Source: a virus
IMG/VR virus record: IMGVR_UViG_3300009151_004315
Coordinates: 1-64,000 of that record
Strand: one strand, 5' to 3'
DNA length: 64,000 bases
Made by a program: the position numbers and the translations under genes. Each line of letters opens with the position of its first letter. Positions within the stretch are counted from its first letter, which is position 1. Positions 22,770 to 30,970 of the stretch are shown one piece after another. The notes below the pieces were generated by a model that searched no databases, was not told where the DNA came from, and worked only from the letters and a program-made list of their open reading frames with translations.

Positions 22770-23813
22770 TTATACTATCAATACTTTGTTGTAATACTTT
22801 AGGTGATGTGGTTTCAATGGTAAAAACTTATGCCATACTTTAGGAATGCTATTCGGATTTACTTTGAATAAAAAATCCATAATCTTAAATGCTTGAACGA
22901 TAGTACTTGGCCCGGTTTCGTCTTTTCCTGCCTGACACAACTCAATAAGTTTAACTGCGTTTTTTAGTTTACCATTACGCTTGATATCATCACTAACCTT
23001 TAAGCCTGATACAGCAGGAGCCGCTCCTCCTCCGGTGCCTTTACTTGAAATGTTTAAGCTATGACTTGTTCCTGGATTAGTAATAGTAGCATAACTATCA
23101 GCAATATTATTGTTAGCCGCACTCGGAAAGTTTAATACTAGTGAACCCATATCACCGCCTAGCCATTCTAGGAATTGACGTTTTCTAGGGAAGCGAGTAC
23201 GGTCATATAATAATGCTAGTACACCTAAGTATTCACCGGCATAATCAACAATGGCCTTACGTTCTTTTTCTTTTTCTTTTGTTACGTAGTTTTCAGGTAG
23301 TTGAACATATTCACCTGACACAATATAAGTAGCAAGTTGTTGTACTACTTGTCCGTAATCTGTACTAGCTAATACTTGATTGTTCTCAATAGTATCGTAT
23401 AAGTCTGATGCTGGGATATTTCTATCTGTGATTTTAATCAATGATGGTTTTAATAAAACAGATTCTTTTGTACTACCACCAAATTCTTCATTCTTAGCTA
23501 ACTGTGCCATTGGGATTTCTCTACCATCTTTGGTTATAATAGTAATCTTTTCACCGATAAAATCACCTGAATCTTTAAGTTGAGTTAACCGATTTACTTC
23601 GCTAGCTTTGATATAAATATCTTCACCGGTATAGTTATCAACAAATGGTTTATTAGTTTTTATTTTATTGATTAACAAATTCCATCTTTCAGGTTTTTTA
23701 TTAATCTGTGTTGGAGTTAAACCGTTAGCAAACAAAGTAGAAGGAGCGTTAGGATCCTTCTTTTTAGCTTCATCCATAGCTAAGTTTTCAAGTAATGTTA
23801 ATAAATCACGCAT
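22770..23813 (-). CDS. N-terminal part of a frameshift-split, probably packaged phage protein
   Basis: This frame gives 347 residues. The start MRDLLTLLENLAMDEAKKK carries an LLE at residues 7-9 and resembles T4 capsid-targeting peptides. The middle contains a Gly/Ser segment (LNISSKGTGGGAAPAVS) and several charged helices. The last ~14 residues (after KVWHKF) look out of frame: the -1 frame continues with better coding sequence into the 22246 frame. No named domain is recognised. Its ATG lies 6 nt after a late-type box, with no ribosome-binding site. Confidence 0.7.
   Translation of the reverse strand: MRDLLTLLENLAMDEAKKKDPNAPSTLFANGLTPTQINKKPERWNLLINKIKTNKPFVDNYTGEDIYIKASEVNRLTQLKDSGDFIGEKITIITKDGREIPMAQLAKNEEFGGSTKESVLLKPSLIKITDRNIPASDLYDTIENNQVLASTDYGQVVQQLATYIVSGEYVQLPENYVTKEKEKERKAIVDYAGEYLGVLALLYDRTRFPRKRQFLEWLGGDMGSLVLNFPSAANNNIADSYATITNPGTSHSLNISSKGTGGGAAPAVSGLKVSDDIKRNGKLKNAVKLIELCQAGKDETGPSTIVQAFKIMDFLFKVNPNSIPKVWHKFLPLKPHHLKYYNKVLIV
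22821..22830 (-). other. Frameshift point between the 22770 and 22246 frames
   Basis: The minus strand reads TAAGTTTTTA. A -1 slip here, or one extra T, joins the two frames into one protein reading KVWHKF then TIETTSPKVL. Confidence 0.6.
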
Positions 23814-23819
23814 AATGAG

Positions 23820-23827
23820 TATTTATG
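23820..23827 (-). promoter_or_regulatory. T4-like late promoter box 6 nt before ATG
   Basis: CATAAATA, six bases, then the ATG at 23813. Predicts a leaderless mRNA. Confidence 0.6.
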
Positions 23828-23874
23828 CTTTTAAACAGATTTTGATATTTAAACCATTGCCTAATAGGCAAGTG

Positions 23875-25014
23875 TTAACTCAACATGAGGTTAGCCTCAC
23901 GGCTAACATAATTGTCATAGTCTTTTGCAAGTAATAACACCGTATCATGTGGTGTGTTAATATTCCTTGCTACACGGGCTCTAACATACTTGCTTACATT
24001 TTTTGCAAGTAACATCAATGTTTCAGGTGGAGTGCTTCGATTTGATGCTACATTCATTTGAACATCTACGACTGGGTCTTTTGCAAGTAACATCAATGTT
24101 TTAGGTGGGGTGCTTGGATTTGATGCTACTAACTCTCTAACATCTATATCCTTATCTTTTGCTAGCAACATCAATTGTTCGGATGGAACTTCTTCCCGAT
24201 CGGCAATTAATTTTTTTGTTTTTAATGGCATTTTAGATACATCAATTTTAGAGAAGTCGTAATGTGCTCTAATAGCTGATTGTGTATCCAAATAACTGCT
24301 ACTACGTAGACGATAGTTGCCTTCAGGACTATTAGAATTTGCAAACTTACAAAATTTATCAACTACTTCTCTAAAGCCAGCTACATTAGTTCCGTACGCA
24401 TTATCTGGAAAAAGTACCATATGATTTTTGTAATAATATGGCTTTATCAATATTCGAGCCAATGGGTTATCAATATTTTTATCATTTTCTCTAATCAAGT
24501 ATGCAATGATTGCTCCGTTTTTAATGTCTGCTGGTATATATTTATTATTAACAGTCGGACCGTCATCTAAATCCATACATGAAACCCAACCACGGTCTGT
24601 ACTCATACCTGCAATATCAATCGGATCTCTTGAAAACACCACCTCAAGTGGAGAAGCCTGCCGTGTCGCGGCCCTAATTGGGTCATTTGCAAATTTATTT
24701 AATAACTTTTTATCCTTGATTAATTTTCCAATTTTTATTTTTTTACTTGGATCACTAGATTTTTTTGCCAATCCATGCTTATAGTCATCAATTTCATACC
24801 CAAGATTAGAAATTGCATTTTGTAGTTCTTTTTGAGTGGATGAAATTTCTTTACCTGAATCGGAAGATTGTACTTCTAGAGGTGCATAAATCCGAGATTT
24901 TCCATTAAACACATTATCGTGTATATTAGCATCGTACTCTGACCCTAAATCTTTGTATAATTTTGCAATTTGTTCAGGTGTTAGTGCTTCAATTAAAAAT
25001 TCTGTGGCTCTCAT
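23875..25014 (-). CDS. Packaged-type phage protein with leucine-rich-variant (LRV) repeats
   Basis: A 379-residue protein. The first residues MRATEFLIEALTPEQ resemble T4 capsid-targeting peptides (EF-I/L-x-E-A). The middle (about 110-270) has IDIAGMSTDRGWVSCMDL and GAIIAYLIREND, a pattern I associate with unnamed phage proteins. The C-terminal ~110 residues are four to five alpha-helical repeats of the type VASNPSTPPKTLMLLAKD, matching the LRV repeat. LRV/HEAT-type repeats bind proteins or nucleic acid. An internal head protein injected with the DNA is a reasonable guess. A late-type box (CATAAGTA) ends 5 nt before the ATG. Confidence 0.75.
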   Translation of the reverse strand: MRATEFLIEALTPEQIAKLYKDLGSEYDANIHDNVFNGKSRIYAPLEVQSSDSGKEISSTQKELQNAISNLGYEIDDYKHGLAKKSSDPSKKIKIGKLIKDKKLLNKFANDPIRAATRQASPLEVVFSRDPIDIAGMSTDRGWVSCMDLDDGPTVNNKYIPADIKNGAIIAYLIRENDKNIDNPLARILIKPYYYKNHMVLFPDNAYGTNVAGFREVVDKFCKFANSNSPEGNYRLRSSSYLDTQSAIRAHYDFSKIDVSKMPLKTKKLIADREEVPSEQLMLLAKDKDIDVRELVASNPSTPPKTLMLLAKDPVVDVQMNVASNRSTPPETLMLLAKNVSKYVRARVARNINTPHDTVLLLAKDYDNYVSREANLMLS

Positions 25015-25019
25015 ATTAG

Positions 25020-25027
25020 TACTTATG
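25020..25027 (-). promoter_or_regulatory. Late-type box (CATAAGTA) 5 nt before ATG
   Basis: CATAAGTA, five bases, then the ATG at 25014; G replaces the sixth A of the consensus. Predicts a leaderless mRNA. Confidence 0.5.
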
Positions 25028-25514
25028 CTTTAAACAAATCCTGGTGCTTAAACCACTTGCGCTTACTGTGAGCACCTTTTAATGAAATTCTATGTTTCTT
25101 TAATTTATCTCGGAATACAAAGAAGCTAGGACCATGACTCATTAGAGGTTGTTTACCTCGTTGAAGTCTTTCCATTCCTTGAATATCCCATTGATATTGA
25201 TGGCACATTTCGTGTGCTAATACTGTGATAAGCCACTGCTTACAGTACCACTTGTCCATCACTCTTATTTTACAGTAGCTCTTAGTCCTACTAGGCATTT
25301 CTAATGAACCGTAACACATGCCCCAATATTTTCTACAACGTGGCATAACTTCAATCTCAGGCATTATTAGCTTGTTATTAAATATTGTTTTATTCAGCAT
25401 CCTATAAAGTGATATAACTTCATCACGGTTGGTTCTATAACAAAGACGTTTTTGATATGTGATTGGTGGCAATTCCTCACGCATAAGGTCGATAATAGAA
25501 GTTTTTTTGAACAT
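25023..25514 (-). CDS. SprT-like zinc metalloprotease
   Basis: A 163-residue protein with the zinc-protease motif HEMCH at residues 101-105 (VLAHEMCHQYQW) and a likely third ligand in MSHGPSF near 127. The N-terminal LYRMLNKTIFNNKLIMPEIEV fits the SprT/Spartan family, whose members cut proteins crosslinked to DNA. A phage version could process DNA-protein complexes or host proteins. The C-terminal basic segment (AHSKRKWFKHQ) lacks the four-Cys zinc ribbon of bacterial SprT. A late-type box ends 4 nt before the ATG. Confidence 0.82.
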   Translation of the reverse strand: MFKKTSIIDLMREELPPITYQKRLCYRTNRDEVISLYRMLNKTIFNNKLIMPEIEVMPRCRKYWGMCYGSLEMPSRTKSYCKIRVMDKWYCKQWLITVLAHEMCHQYQWDIQGMERLQRGKQPLMSHGPSFFVFRDKLKKHRISLKGAHSKRKWFKHQDLFKA

Positions 25515-25518
25515 AATG

Positions 25519-25526
25519 TATTTATG
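25519..25526 (-). promoter_or_regulatory. T4-like late promoter box 4 nt before ATG
   Basis: CATAAATA, four bases (CATT), then the ATG at 25514. Predicts a leaderless mRNA. Confidence 0.6.
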
Positions 25527-25613
25527 ATACTATTTAAATACGAATAATACACATATTACGGAAAAAATATATAACTTCTCTATCCGATTAAATATATGTT
25601 TAGGAGAAATCAA

Positions 25614-25934
25614 ATGGAAATTATTATAGGATTGGTCATTTTGGCCGGAGTAGCTTGGTTCTTTTTCATGCGTAATGATAAGAAATCAGATGAGGTAGTC
25701 ACATCTGCTACAGATAACGTCACTGCCCCGTACAAAGTACCAGAACCATCCGCTACTACACCAATACCGTTGGTCGCAGAAGTTATCCCAGCTGGTACGG
25801 AAGCTACAATGGCTGCACCAACTAAAGCTAAAGCACCAGCAAAGCCAAAGGCGCCGGCTAAGCCAAAAGCAACAACTGCTAAAGTTTCGGCAAAAGCTAA
25901 AGCACCTGCAAAGCCAAAAGCACCAAAAGCTTAA
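25614..25934 (+). CDS. Membrane-anchored protein with Lys/Ala/Pro repeats
   Basis: A 106-residue protein from the ATG at 25614, 8 nt after TAGGAG. One N-terminal membrane helix (EIIIGLVILAGVAWFFFM) is followed by a Thr/Pro linker. The last ~45 residues repeat KAPAKPKAPAKPKA, like the tail of H1-type histones. The repeat is very basic and probably disordered; it could bind DNA, RNA or the acidic cell surface. The stop overlaps the next start by 1 nt (TAATG). Function unknown. Confidence 0.65.
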   Translation: MEIIIGLVILAGVAWFFFMRNDKKSDEVVTSATDNVTAPYKVPEPSATTPIPLVAEVIPAGTEATMAAPTKAKAPAKPKAPAKPKATTAKVSAKAKAPAKPKAPKA

Positions 25935-26635
25935 TGAATATAGGGTTTGATGTTATTAGCGACCTTAATCTGGCCGCTGAAGATAGCTTTGATTGGGAAG
26001 ATAAGGCAACAAGCCTATACCTAATTATAGCAGGAAATATAAGCAATGATTTGCGAGTAATACATCAAACACTGGTTCATCTATCAAAATTTTATCAGGG
26101 TATCTTTTATATGCCCGGATCGTTAGAACACGATTCAATGCACCTTATAAAAAACAGATACAGAGAAATAGTAGAACTCTGTAGACCATTGAAAAAAGTA
26201 GCATGTCTATATAGATATGTAGTTATCATCAATGGTGTTGCCGTTCTAGGAGCAAATGGATGGTACGGTAATAAAAATGATTTGACCGACTCTTTAGAGA
26301 AGCTACATCTACATTCACAGCAAGTAGAAGATGTAACTTATCTGGGTGCTAGTTTAGAAAGACTTCAACTACATCTGGACGTTAAGAAAATAATTGTAGT
26401 TACACATAGTTCCCCTAGTCCCGAGTTGTTCTTTAAAGAAAATCCACCCGATCTTGATGTTCAAATTCCAATGATGCAAGTATTAGGAAATGATTCAGAA
26501 AATAAAGTAGTTACTTGGGTTTATGGTAGCTACAACAAAAATGTTGAAACTACTATCAATAACATAAATTATGTAAACAATTCATGTTATGATAAAAATC
26601 CTTATTGGCCTAAAAGAATTGATGTAGAAGTTTAA
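25934..26635 (+). CDS. Degenerate calcineurin-like phosphoesterase
   Basis: A 233-residue protein with the outline of a metallophosphoesterase but altered metal sites. DLN replaces DxH in ISDLNLAAED, GN replaces GD in IIAGNISNDL, and GSLEH replaces GNHE in YMPGSLEHDS. Only THSSPSPE keeps a His. It is therefore likely non-catalytic or changed in activity. The intact family member of this genome is at 17832. It is coupled to the membrane protein gene before it. Conservation of the N-terminal strand pattern suggests a retained fold used for binding. Confidence 0.65.
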   Translation: MNIGFDVISDLNLAAEDSFDWEDKATSLYLIIAGNISNDLRVIHQTLVHLSKFYQGIFYMPGSLEHDSMHLIKNRYREIVELCRPLKKVACLYRYVVIINGVAVLGANGWYGNKNDLTDSLEKLHLHSQQVEDVTYLGASLERLQLHLDVKKIIVVTHSSPSPELFFKENPPDLDVQIPMMQVLGNDSENKVVTWVYGSYNKNVETTINNINYVNNSCYDKNPYWPKRIDVEV

Positions 26636-26940
26636 TTAACATCAGCTTCAACTTTAACCTGTAGAGGGAATCCCTGACTACGTGCATCAAGTGTAACTTC
26701 AATCCCGCGCTGTTCTGCAATCTCATATGGTAATACAGCAACTATAGCACTACCCTGTTGATGAATATTTTCAGTTAGTGATGTAGCAGTATCTTGATTA
26801 TAATTAAAATACCCGATTAAACTGTTAACCACAAAATTCATACTGGTAACTTCATCGTTCATATAAATGACTCTATAGAGTGGTGGTTCAGCAAGATTTA
26901 TGTTTGGGCTGATTTTAATTTTAATATCTGTTTTGGACAT
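26632..26940 (-). CDS. clpS: Clp protease adaptor ClpS
   Basis: A 102-residue protein with the ClpS core: PPLYRVIYMNDEVTSMNFVV (the N-D pair binds the free N-terminus of N-degron substrates), ENIHQQGSAIVAV with the conserved His, and a C-terminal hydrophobic strand. In bacteria ClpS hands N-end-rule substrates to ClpA-ClpP. The phage also has clpP and clpX but no clpA in this window, so this adaptor may redirect host ClpAP or have changed partner. It overlaps the convergent 25934 gene by 4 nt. A hairpin and an exact TATAAATA box lie upstream. Confidence 0.93.
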   Translation of the reverse strand: MSKTDIKIKISPNINLAEPPLYRVIYMNDEVTSMNFVVNSLIGYFNYNQDTATSLTENIHQQGSAIVAVLPYEIAEQRGIEVTLDARSQGFPLQVKVEADVN

Positions 26941-26959
26941 AGTGTTAAGTTAGTTATAT

Positions 26960-26979
26960 GTGCGAGTGTTACCCCGCAC
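26960..26979 (-). other. Hairpin in the clpS leader
   Basis: GTGCG and CGCAC arms with a 10-nt loop, at the predicted 5' end of the clpS mRNA. Confidence 0.4.
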
Positions 26980-26982
26980 ATT

Positions 26983-26990
26983 TATTTATA
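26983..26990 (-). promoter_or_regulatory. T4-like late promoter box, exact TATAAATA, for clpS
   Basis: TATAAATA on the minus strand, 42 nt before the clpS ATG. The sequence around it is AT-rich. Confidence 0.5.
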
Positions 26991-27004
26991 TAAAATTTAT
27001 TATA

Positions 27005-27454
27005 TTACTTAGTGTAATTTATTGCAATAGATTTCGGCTTCTTTTCTTCAGGAACTTTACGTTCTAAAAAGATAGAAAGAATTCCATTCTTTACTTCAGC
27101 ATGTATAACCTCCACATGTTCAGCTAATGGGAATGTCTGTGTGAAATCTCTACTGCTTAGTCCTCGATGTAAATATTCATAATTAATTACTTCTTCACGT
27201 ACCCTAGATCCAGATACAATTAGTGCATTGTTATCTAATTTAACATCTAATTCATCTTCACCAAACCCGGCTACTGCAATTTCAATGGTTACAGTTTCCT
27301 CACCTGTTTTAATTACATTGTGTGGTGGATAATTAGTATTAGTTTGTCCAGCTGTTAAACGCATTAGTTCGTCTAACATAGAATCAAATCCGATTCCAAA
27401 TTTGTGTATAGATGGAATATCTATAGCACGAAGGGTTAAAGTTTTTGTTGTCAT
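27005..27454 (-). CDS. Small heat-shock protein (Hsp20/IbpA family)
   Basis: A 149-residue protein with an alpha-crystallin domain (about residues 40-135): NVIKTGEETVTIEIAVAGF, ELDVKLDNNALIVSG, YLHRGLSSRDFTQTFPLAEHVEV and the closing GILSIFLERKVPE. The RxFxxxFxL pattern is diagnostic. Such proteins hold unfolding proteins for refolding by DnaK, encoded just upstream. It sits 70 nt after dnaK, and its leader has a hairpin and a TTGCT-AATAGGAG stretch shared with the dnaK leader. T4-like aquatic phages often carry hsp20, and here it joins a full chaperone set. Confidence 0.94.
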   Translation of the reverse strand: MTTKTLTLRAIDIPSIHKFGIGFDSMLDELMRLTAGQTNTNYPPHNVIKTGEETVTIEIAVAGFGEDELDVKLDNNALIVSGSRVREEVINYEYLHRGLSSRDFTQTFPLAEHVEVIHAEVKNGILSIFLERKVPEEKKPKSIAINYTK

Positions 27455-27484
27455 GTTTTTCTCCTATTAAGCAAGTTTATGACT

Positions 27485-27512
27485 ATCGGGCCCGCAGAAT
27501 GCGGCACCCGAT
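27485..27512 (-). other. Hairpin between dnaK and hsp20
   Basis: ATCGGG...CCCGAT outer arms and CCGCA-GAA-TGCGG inner arms. The T-run is on the plus-strand side only, so on the minus strand this looks like a leader hairpin of hsp20 rather than a terminator. Confidence 0.55.
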
Positions 27513-27524
27513 TTTTTATCTAAT

Positions 27525-29420
27525 TTAATTAGATTCTTTTACTTCCGCATCAACTACATTGTCATTAGCATTCTTTGCTTCTGTAGCTTCTTTGGCTTTT
27601 TGTTCCTCATCATATTTGATTTTTGTGATGGGACTAATTGCTTCGTATAAGTCTTTGATTTTGTTTTCAATTTCTTCTACGTCTGTTCCAGCTAATGCAA
27701 CTTCCAATGCATCAATGCTATTAGATGCTTTTTCTTTTTCTTCTGCTGTAACACTATCTCCGTGCTTCTCGTAGTCTTTACGGAAACTGTTCAATGTTGA
27801 TTCGCCGTTATTTTTTGCTTGAATAAATTTAACTTGTTTGGCATCAGATTCAGCATTTGCTTCAGCATCATTAACCATTTGTTGAATTTCTCTTTCAGTT
27901 AGTCCTGAATCAGATTTGATAGTAATCTTATTCTCTTTGCCTGTACCTTTATCTTTGGCACTTACATTAAGAATACCATTTGCATCAATATCTAACGTGA
28001 CTTCAATTTGAGGAACACCACGCATTGATGGAGGAATGCCCTCTAAATTAAATTCACCTAATATCTTATTGTATGTAAACAAATCACGTTCACCTTGTGC
28101 AACCTTAATAGTTACTGCAGGTTGATTGTCTTCCGCTGTACTAAACACTTGACTATGCTTAGTTGGGATAGTTGTATTCTTCTTAATCAATTTAGTGAAT
28201 ACACCGCCACTTGTTTCAATACCCAAACTCAGTGGTGTCACATCCAATAACAATACGTCAGTGCGTTCACCGGCTAATACACTACCTTGAAGTGCCGCAC
28301 CTGCCGCCACTGCTTCATCAGGATTAACATCTTTGCGTGGTGCCTGACCAAACAACTTCTCAACTGTTTCTTGTACTTTGGGCATACGTGTCATACCACC
28401 AACAAGAATAACCTCATCAATGTCAGCAATTTTAACACCGGCATCTTGTATAGCTTGTTGACATGGTTTGATACTACGTTGAATCAATTCATCAACTAAC
28501 AATTCTAATTTAGCACGACTTAATTTAACATTTAAGTGTTTAGGTCCACTAACATCGGCTGTGATATATGGCAAGTTAACATCTGTTTGAGCACTACTAC
28601 TTAACTCAATCTTTGCTTTCTCAGCCGCATCTTTCATCCGTTGCAATGCCAATACATCTTTGGTTAAGTCAATACCGTTGTCTTTCTTAAACTCATCAAC
28701 TAAGAAGTCCATGATACGTTGGTCAAAGTCTTCGCCACCTAAGAACGTATCACCATTTGTTGATAATACTTCAATTTGTGTTTCACCATCAACATCTGCT
28801 AATTCAATAATACTTACATCAAATGTACCACCACCTAAGTCATAAACAGCAATCTTACGGTCCGTTTTATCTTTTTTATCTACACCATATGCTAGTGCAG
28901 CCGCAGTAGGTTCGTTGATAATACGCAATACTTCTAGTCCTGCAATACGTCCTGCGTCTTTAGTTGCTTGACGTTGGCTATCATTGAAGTAAGCTGGAAC
29001 TGTAATAACTGCTTGAGTAACTGTTGTACCCAAATAGTCTTCAGCAGTCTTTTTCATCTTACGTAATACTTCAGCACTGATTTGCGGTGGTGCTAATTTT
29101 TGCCCATTAGACTCAACCCATGCATCGCCATTGTCTGCCTTAATGATTTTGTATGGCATCAAGTCAATATCTTTTTGAACCGCTTGTTCTGTGAACTTAC
29201 GACCAATCAATCGCTTGGCAGCATAGATTGTATTCTTTGGGTTTGTAACTGATTGACGTTTGGCACTTGCACCTACTAATATCTCATCATTGGCATAGGC
29301 AACGATTGAGGGTGTAGTTCTTGCACCTTCACTGTTTTCAATTATTTTGGGGATTCCGTTTTCAATAACGGCTACGCAGGAATTTGTGGTTCCGAGGTCT
29401 ATTCCAATTACTTTGCTCAT
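27525..29420 (-). CDS. dnaK: Molecular chaperone DnaK (Hsp70)
   Basis: A 631-residue full-length Hsp70 from the ATG at 29420, 8 nt after AAAGGAG. The ATPase domain has [47 protein letters not shown] and [12 protein letters not shown]. The substrate domain has [14 protein letters not shown], and the helical lid and acidic tail ([11 protein letters not shown]) are present. It folds proteins with DnaJ and GrpE, neither of which is in this window, so host co-chaperones are probably used. A complete dnaK is unusual for a phage. The leader starts with a strong hairpin right after a late-type box. Neighbours are rpsU and clpX upstream and hsp20 downstream. Confidence 0.98.
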   Translation of the reverse strand: MSKVIGIDLGTTNSCVAVIENGIPKIIENSEGARTTPSIVAYANDEILVGASAKRQSVTNPKNTIYAAKRLIGRKFTEQAVQKDIDLMPYKIIKADNGDAWVESNGQKLAPPQISAEVLRKMKKTAEDYLGTTVTQAVITVPAYFNDSQRQATKDAGRIAGLEVLRIINEPTAAALAYGVDKKDKTDRKIAVYDLGGGTFDVSIIELADVDGETQIEVLSTNGDTFLGGEDFDQRIMDFLVDEFKKDNGIDLTKDVLALQRMKDAAEKAKIELSSSAQTDVNLPYITADVSGPKHLNVKLSRAKLELLVDELIQRSIKPCQQAIQDAGVKIADIDEVILVGGMTRMPKVQETVEKLFGQAPRKDVNPDEAVAAGAALQGSVLAGERTDVLLLDVTPLSLGIETSGGVFTKLIKKNTTIPTKHSQVFSTAEDNQPAVTIKVAQGERDLFTYNKILGEFNLEGIPPSMRGVPQIEVTLDIDANGILNVSAKDKGTGKENKITIKSDSGLTEREIQQMVNDAEANAESDAKQVKFIQAKNNGESTLNSFRKDYEKHGDSVTAEEKEKASNSIDALEVALAGTDVEEIENKIKDLYEAISPITKIKYDEEQKAKEATEAKNANDNVVDAEVKESN

Positions 29421-29451
29421 TTTTTCTCCTTTATAAAGCAAGATTCTAATT

Positions 29452-29475
29452 TCAGACCCGATAATCGGCATCTGA
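29452..29475 (-). other. 5' hairpin of the dnaK mRNA
   Basis: TCAGA...TCTGA outer arms with an inner CCGA-TTA-TCGG. The first base lies 6 nt after the late-type box, so the hairpin would start at the first base of the mRNA. Confidence 0.6.
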
Positions 29476-29480
29476 GTACA

Positions 29481-29488
29481 TATTTATC
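29481..29488 (-). promoter_or_regulatory. T4-like late promoter box (GATAAATA) for dnaK
   Basis: GATAAATA on the minus strand, about 60 nt before the dnaK ATG and 5 nt before the hairpin. Confidence 0.55.
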
Positions 29489-29518
29489 ATATTGATAATA
29501 CGTAAAAAATTCTATTAT

Positions 29519-29734
29519 TTAAAAGTCTTTCTTAGGAAGACTTTGGTCTCTTAAAAATTTCTGCCACCTACGTTTAGCTTGACTTTTTGCTAGTTTACGT
29601 TTGATAGTAGGTTTTACGAATTCTTGACGGTCACGTACCTCTTGTAAGGTGCCGTAGTCTGCGATAACTTTTTTAAATTTCCGCAATGCTTTGTCTACGT
29701 TTCCATCCTGAACTAAAACTTTCCTACCTCTCAT
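29519..29734 (-). CDS. rpsU: 30S ribosomal protein bS21
   Basis: A 71-residue basic protein with the bS21 pattern: VLVQDGNVDKALRKFKKVI, then YGTLQEVRDRQEFVKPTIKRKLAK and QAKRRWQKF. bS21 sits on the 30S platform next to the anti-Shine-Dalgarno sequence and affects mRNA selection. Phage bS21 proteins are known in some large aquatic phages and are thought to replace the host copy. With the phage IF-1 this points to control of initiation. Its ATG overlaps the clpX stop (ATGA), so it is co-translated with clpX. Confidence 0.96.
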   Translation of the reverse strand: MRGRKVLVQDGNVDKALRKFKKVIADYGTLQEVRDRQEFVKPTIKRKLAKSQAKRRWQKFLRDQSLPKKDF

Positions 29735-30933
29735 ACTATAACTGTTGGCTCCAAAATTTGTTTTCTATCTATATTTATGTTTAGTACATTATTATCACGG
29801 TACTTTTTAGTGTAGAACATGTGAGGCATCAATACACGCTCAATTTCAGTATGCAATCCACGTGCCCCTGTCTTAAGTGACAATGTATTCTCTGCTAATT
29901 GGTCTAGTGCATCTACCGTAAAGCTTAAATCAATGTTGTCCAAGCTTAACAAGTACTTGTATTGGTCAATATAGTTATTTTTGATTCCGGTCAATACTGT
30001 GATTAACTCATCTTTTGTCAAATCTTCCACATTGACTGTTGTAGTAAAACGACCAATGAACTCGGGAATCATACCAAATTTAACTAAGTCATCTGGACTA
30101 ACATTACTTAAATTACCATCAGTGTTGGCGTTTTTAATTTGAGCGCCAAATCCAATACTTGTACCGTTTTCACGATTGCTAACAATACCCTTTAATCCAA
30201 CAAATGCACCGCCAGCAATGAATAAGATATTCTTAGTATTGATTTCAATCATATCTCCACCGGGATGTTTACGTCCACCACCAGCTGGAATACGACAAAC
30301 AGTACCTTCAACCAGTTTAAGTAATGCTTGTTGAACACCTTCACCTGACACATCACGTGTGATATTAGCACTTTCACCTTTACGGGCAATCTTGTCAATC
30401 TCGTCAATGAATACAATGCCACGCTCGGCTAGTTTAACGTCACCACCTGCGGCATTGAGTAGCATACTAATCATTGATTCAACATCATCACCTACATAAC
30501 CTGCTTCTGTAATACTTGTTGCATCTGCTACGATGAAGGGCACTTTAAGATATTTTGCTACTGTTTTAGCAAGTAAGGTTTTACCTGAACCAGTTGGTCC
30601 TACTAGTAATACATTACCTTTAGAAATCTCTAAGTCTTTAGGTGGTTTGTTGATACGTTTATAGTGATTAGCAATAGCCACACTTAATACTTTTTTAGCA
30701 TTGTGTTGACCAACTACATGAGTATCAAGGAAATCTTTAATAGACTCTGGATCATATGATACTGCATCTTCTATTACAAATTCGTTCTTGGATTCATCGT
30801 CTACCATTAATGTATTGCATAATTCTACGCAATCACTACAGATAGCTACTTCTTCACTTACAATCAATTTTTTTACATTGTCTTTGTGGTTATCACAAAA
30901 GGAACAACGGTTGAGTTTATTTTCTGTTGACAT
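29731..30933 (-). CDS. clpX: ATP-dependent Clp protease ATPase subunit ClpX
   Basis: A 400-residue, complete ClpX. The N-terminal four-Cys zinc domain ([19 protein letters not shown]) is followed by Walker A GPTGSGKT, the pore loop [11 protein letters not shown], Walker B VFIDEIDK, the RKH loop GGRKHPGGD, the ClpP-docking IGF loop (TSIGFGAQ), and sensor 2 [10 protein letters not shown]. Because the IGF loop is kept, it should dock to ClpP, probably the phage's own (21588) as well as the host's. It unfolds tagged proteins. A late-type box (GATAAGTA) ends 5 nt before the ATG and there is no ribosome-binding site, so it may be leaderless and later than clpP. Confidence 0.98.
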   Translation of the reverse strand: MSTENKLNRCSFCDNHKDNVKKLIVSEEVAICSDCVELCNTLMVDDESKNEFVIEDAVSYDPESIKDFLDTHVVGQHNAKKVLSVAIANHYKRINKPPKDLEISKGNVLLVGPTGSGKTLLAKTVAKYLKVPFIVADATSITEAGYVGDDVESMISMLLNAAGGDVKLAERGIVFIDEIDKIARKGESANITRDVSGEGVQQALLKLVEGTVCRIPAGGGRKHPGGDMIEINTKNILFIAGGAFVGLKGIVSNRENGTSIGFGAQIKNANTDGNLSNVSPDDLVKFGMIPEFIGRFTTTVNVEDLTKDELITVLTGIKNNYIDQYKYLLSLDNIDLSFTVDALDQLAENTLSLKTGARGLHTEIERVLMPHMFYTKKYRDNNVLNINIDRKQILEPTVIV

Positions 30934-30938
30934 ATTAA

Positions 30939-30946
30939 TACTTATC
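30939..30946 (-). promoter_or_regulatory. Late-type box (GATAAGTA) 5 nt before the clpX ATG
   Basis: GATAAGTA, five bases (TTAAT), then ATG. Predicts a leaderless clpX-rpsU mRNA. Confidence 0.5.
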
Positions 30947-30970
30947 TACAATTTATTGTTTAAATGATTT

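Noticed and set aside
23907-24190. HEAT or ankyrin repeats in the 23875 protein
   Set aside because: The recurring V-A-x-N-x-x-T-P-x-x-x-L-x-x-L-A-K pattern fits leucine-rich-variant repeats better than HEAT or ankyrin.
27485-27512. Rho-independent terminator after dnaK
   Set aside because: The T-run follows the hairpin only on the plus strand, where no gene ends; on the minus strand no U-tract follows.
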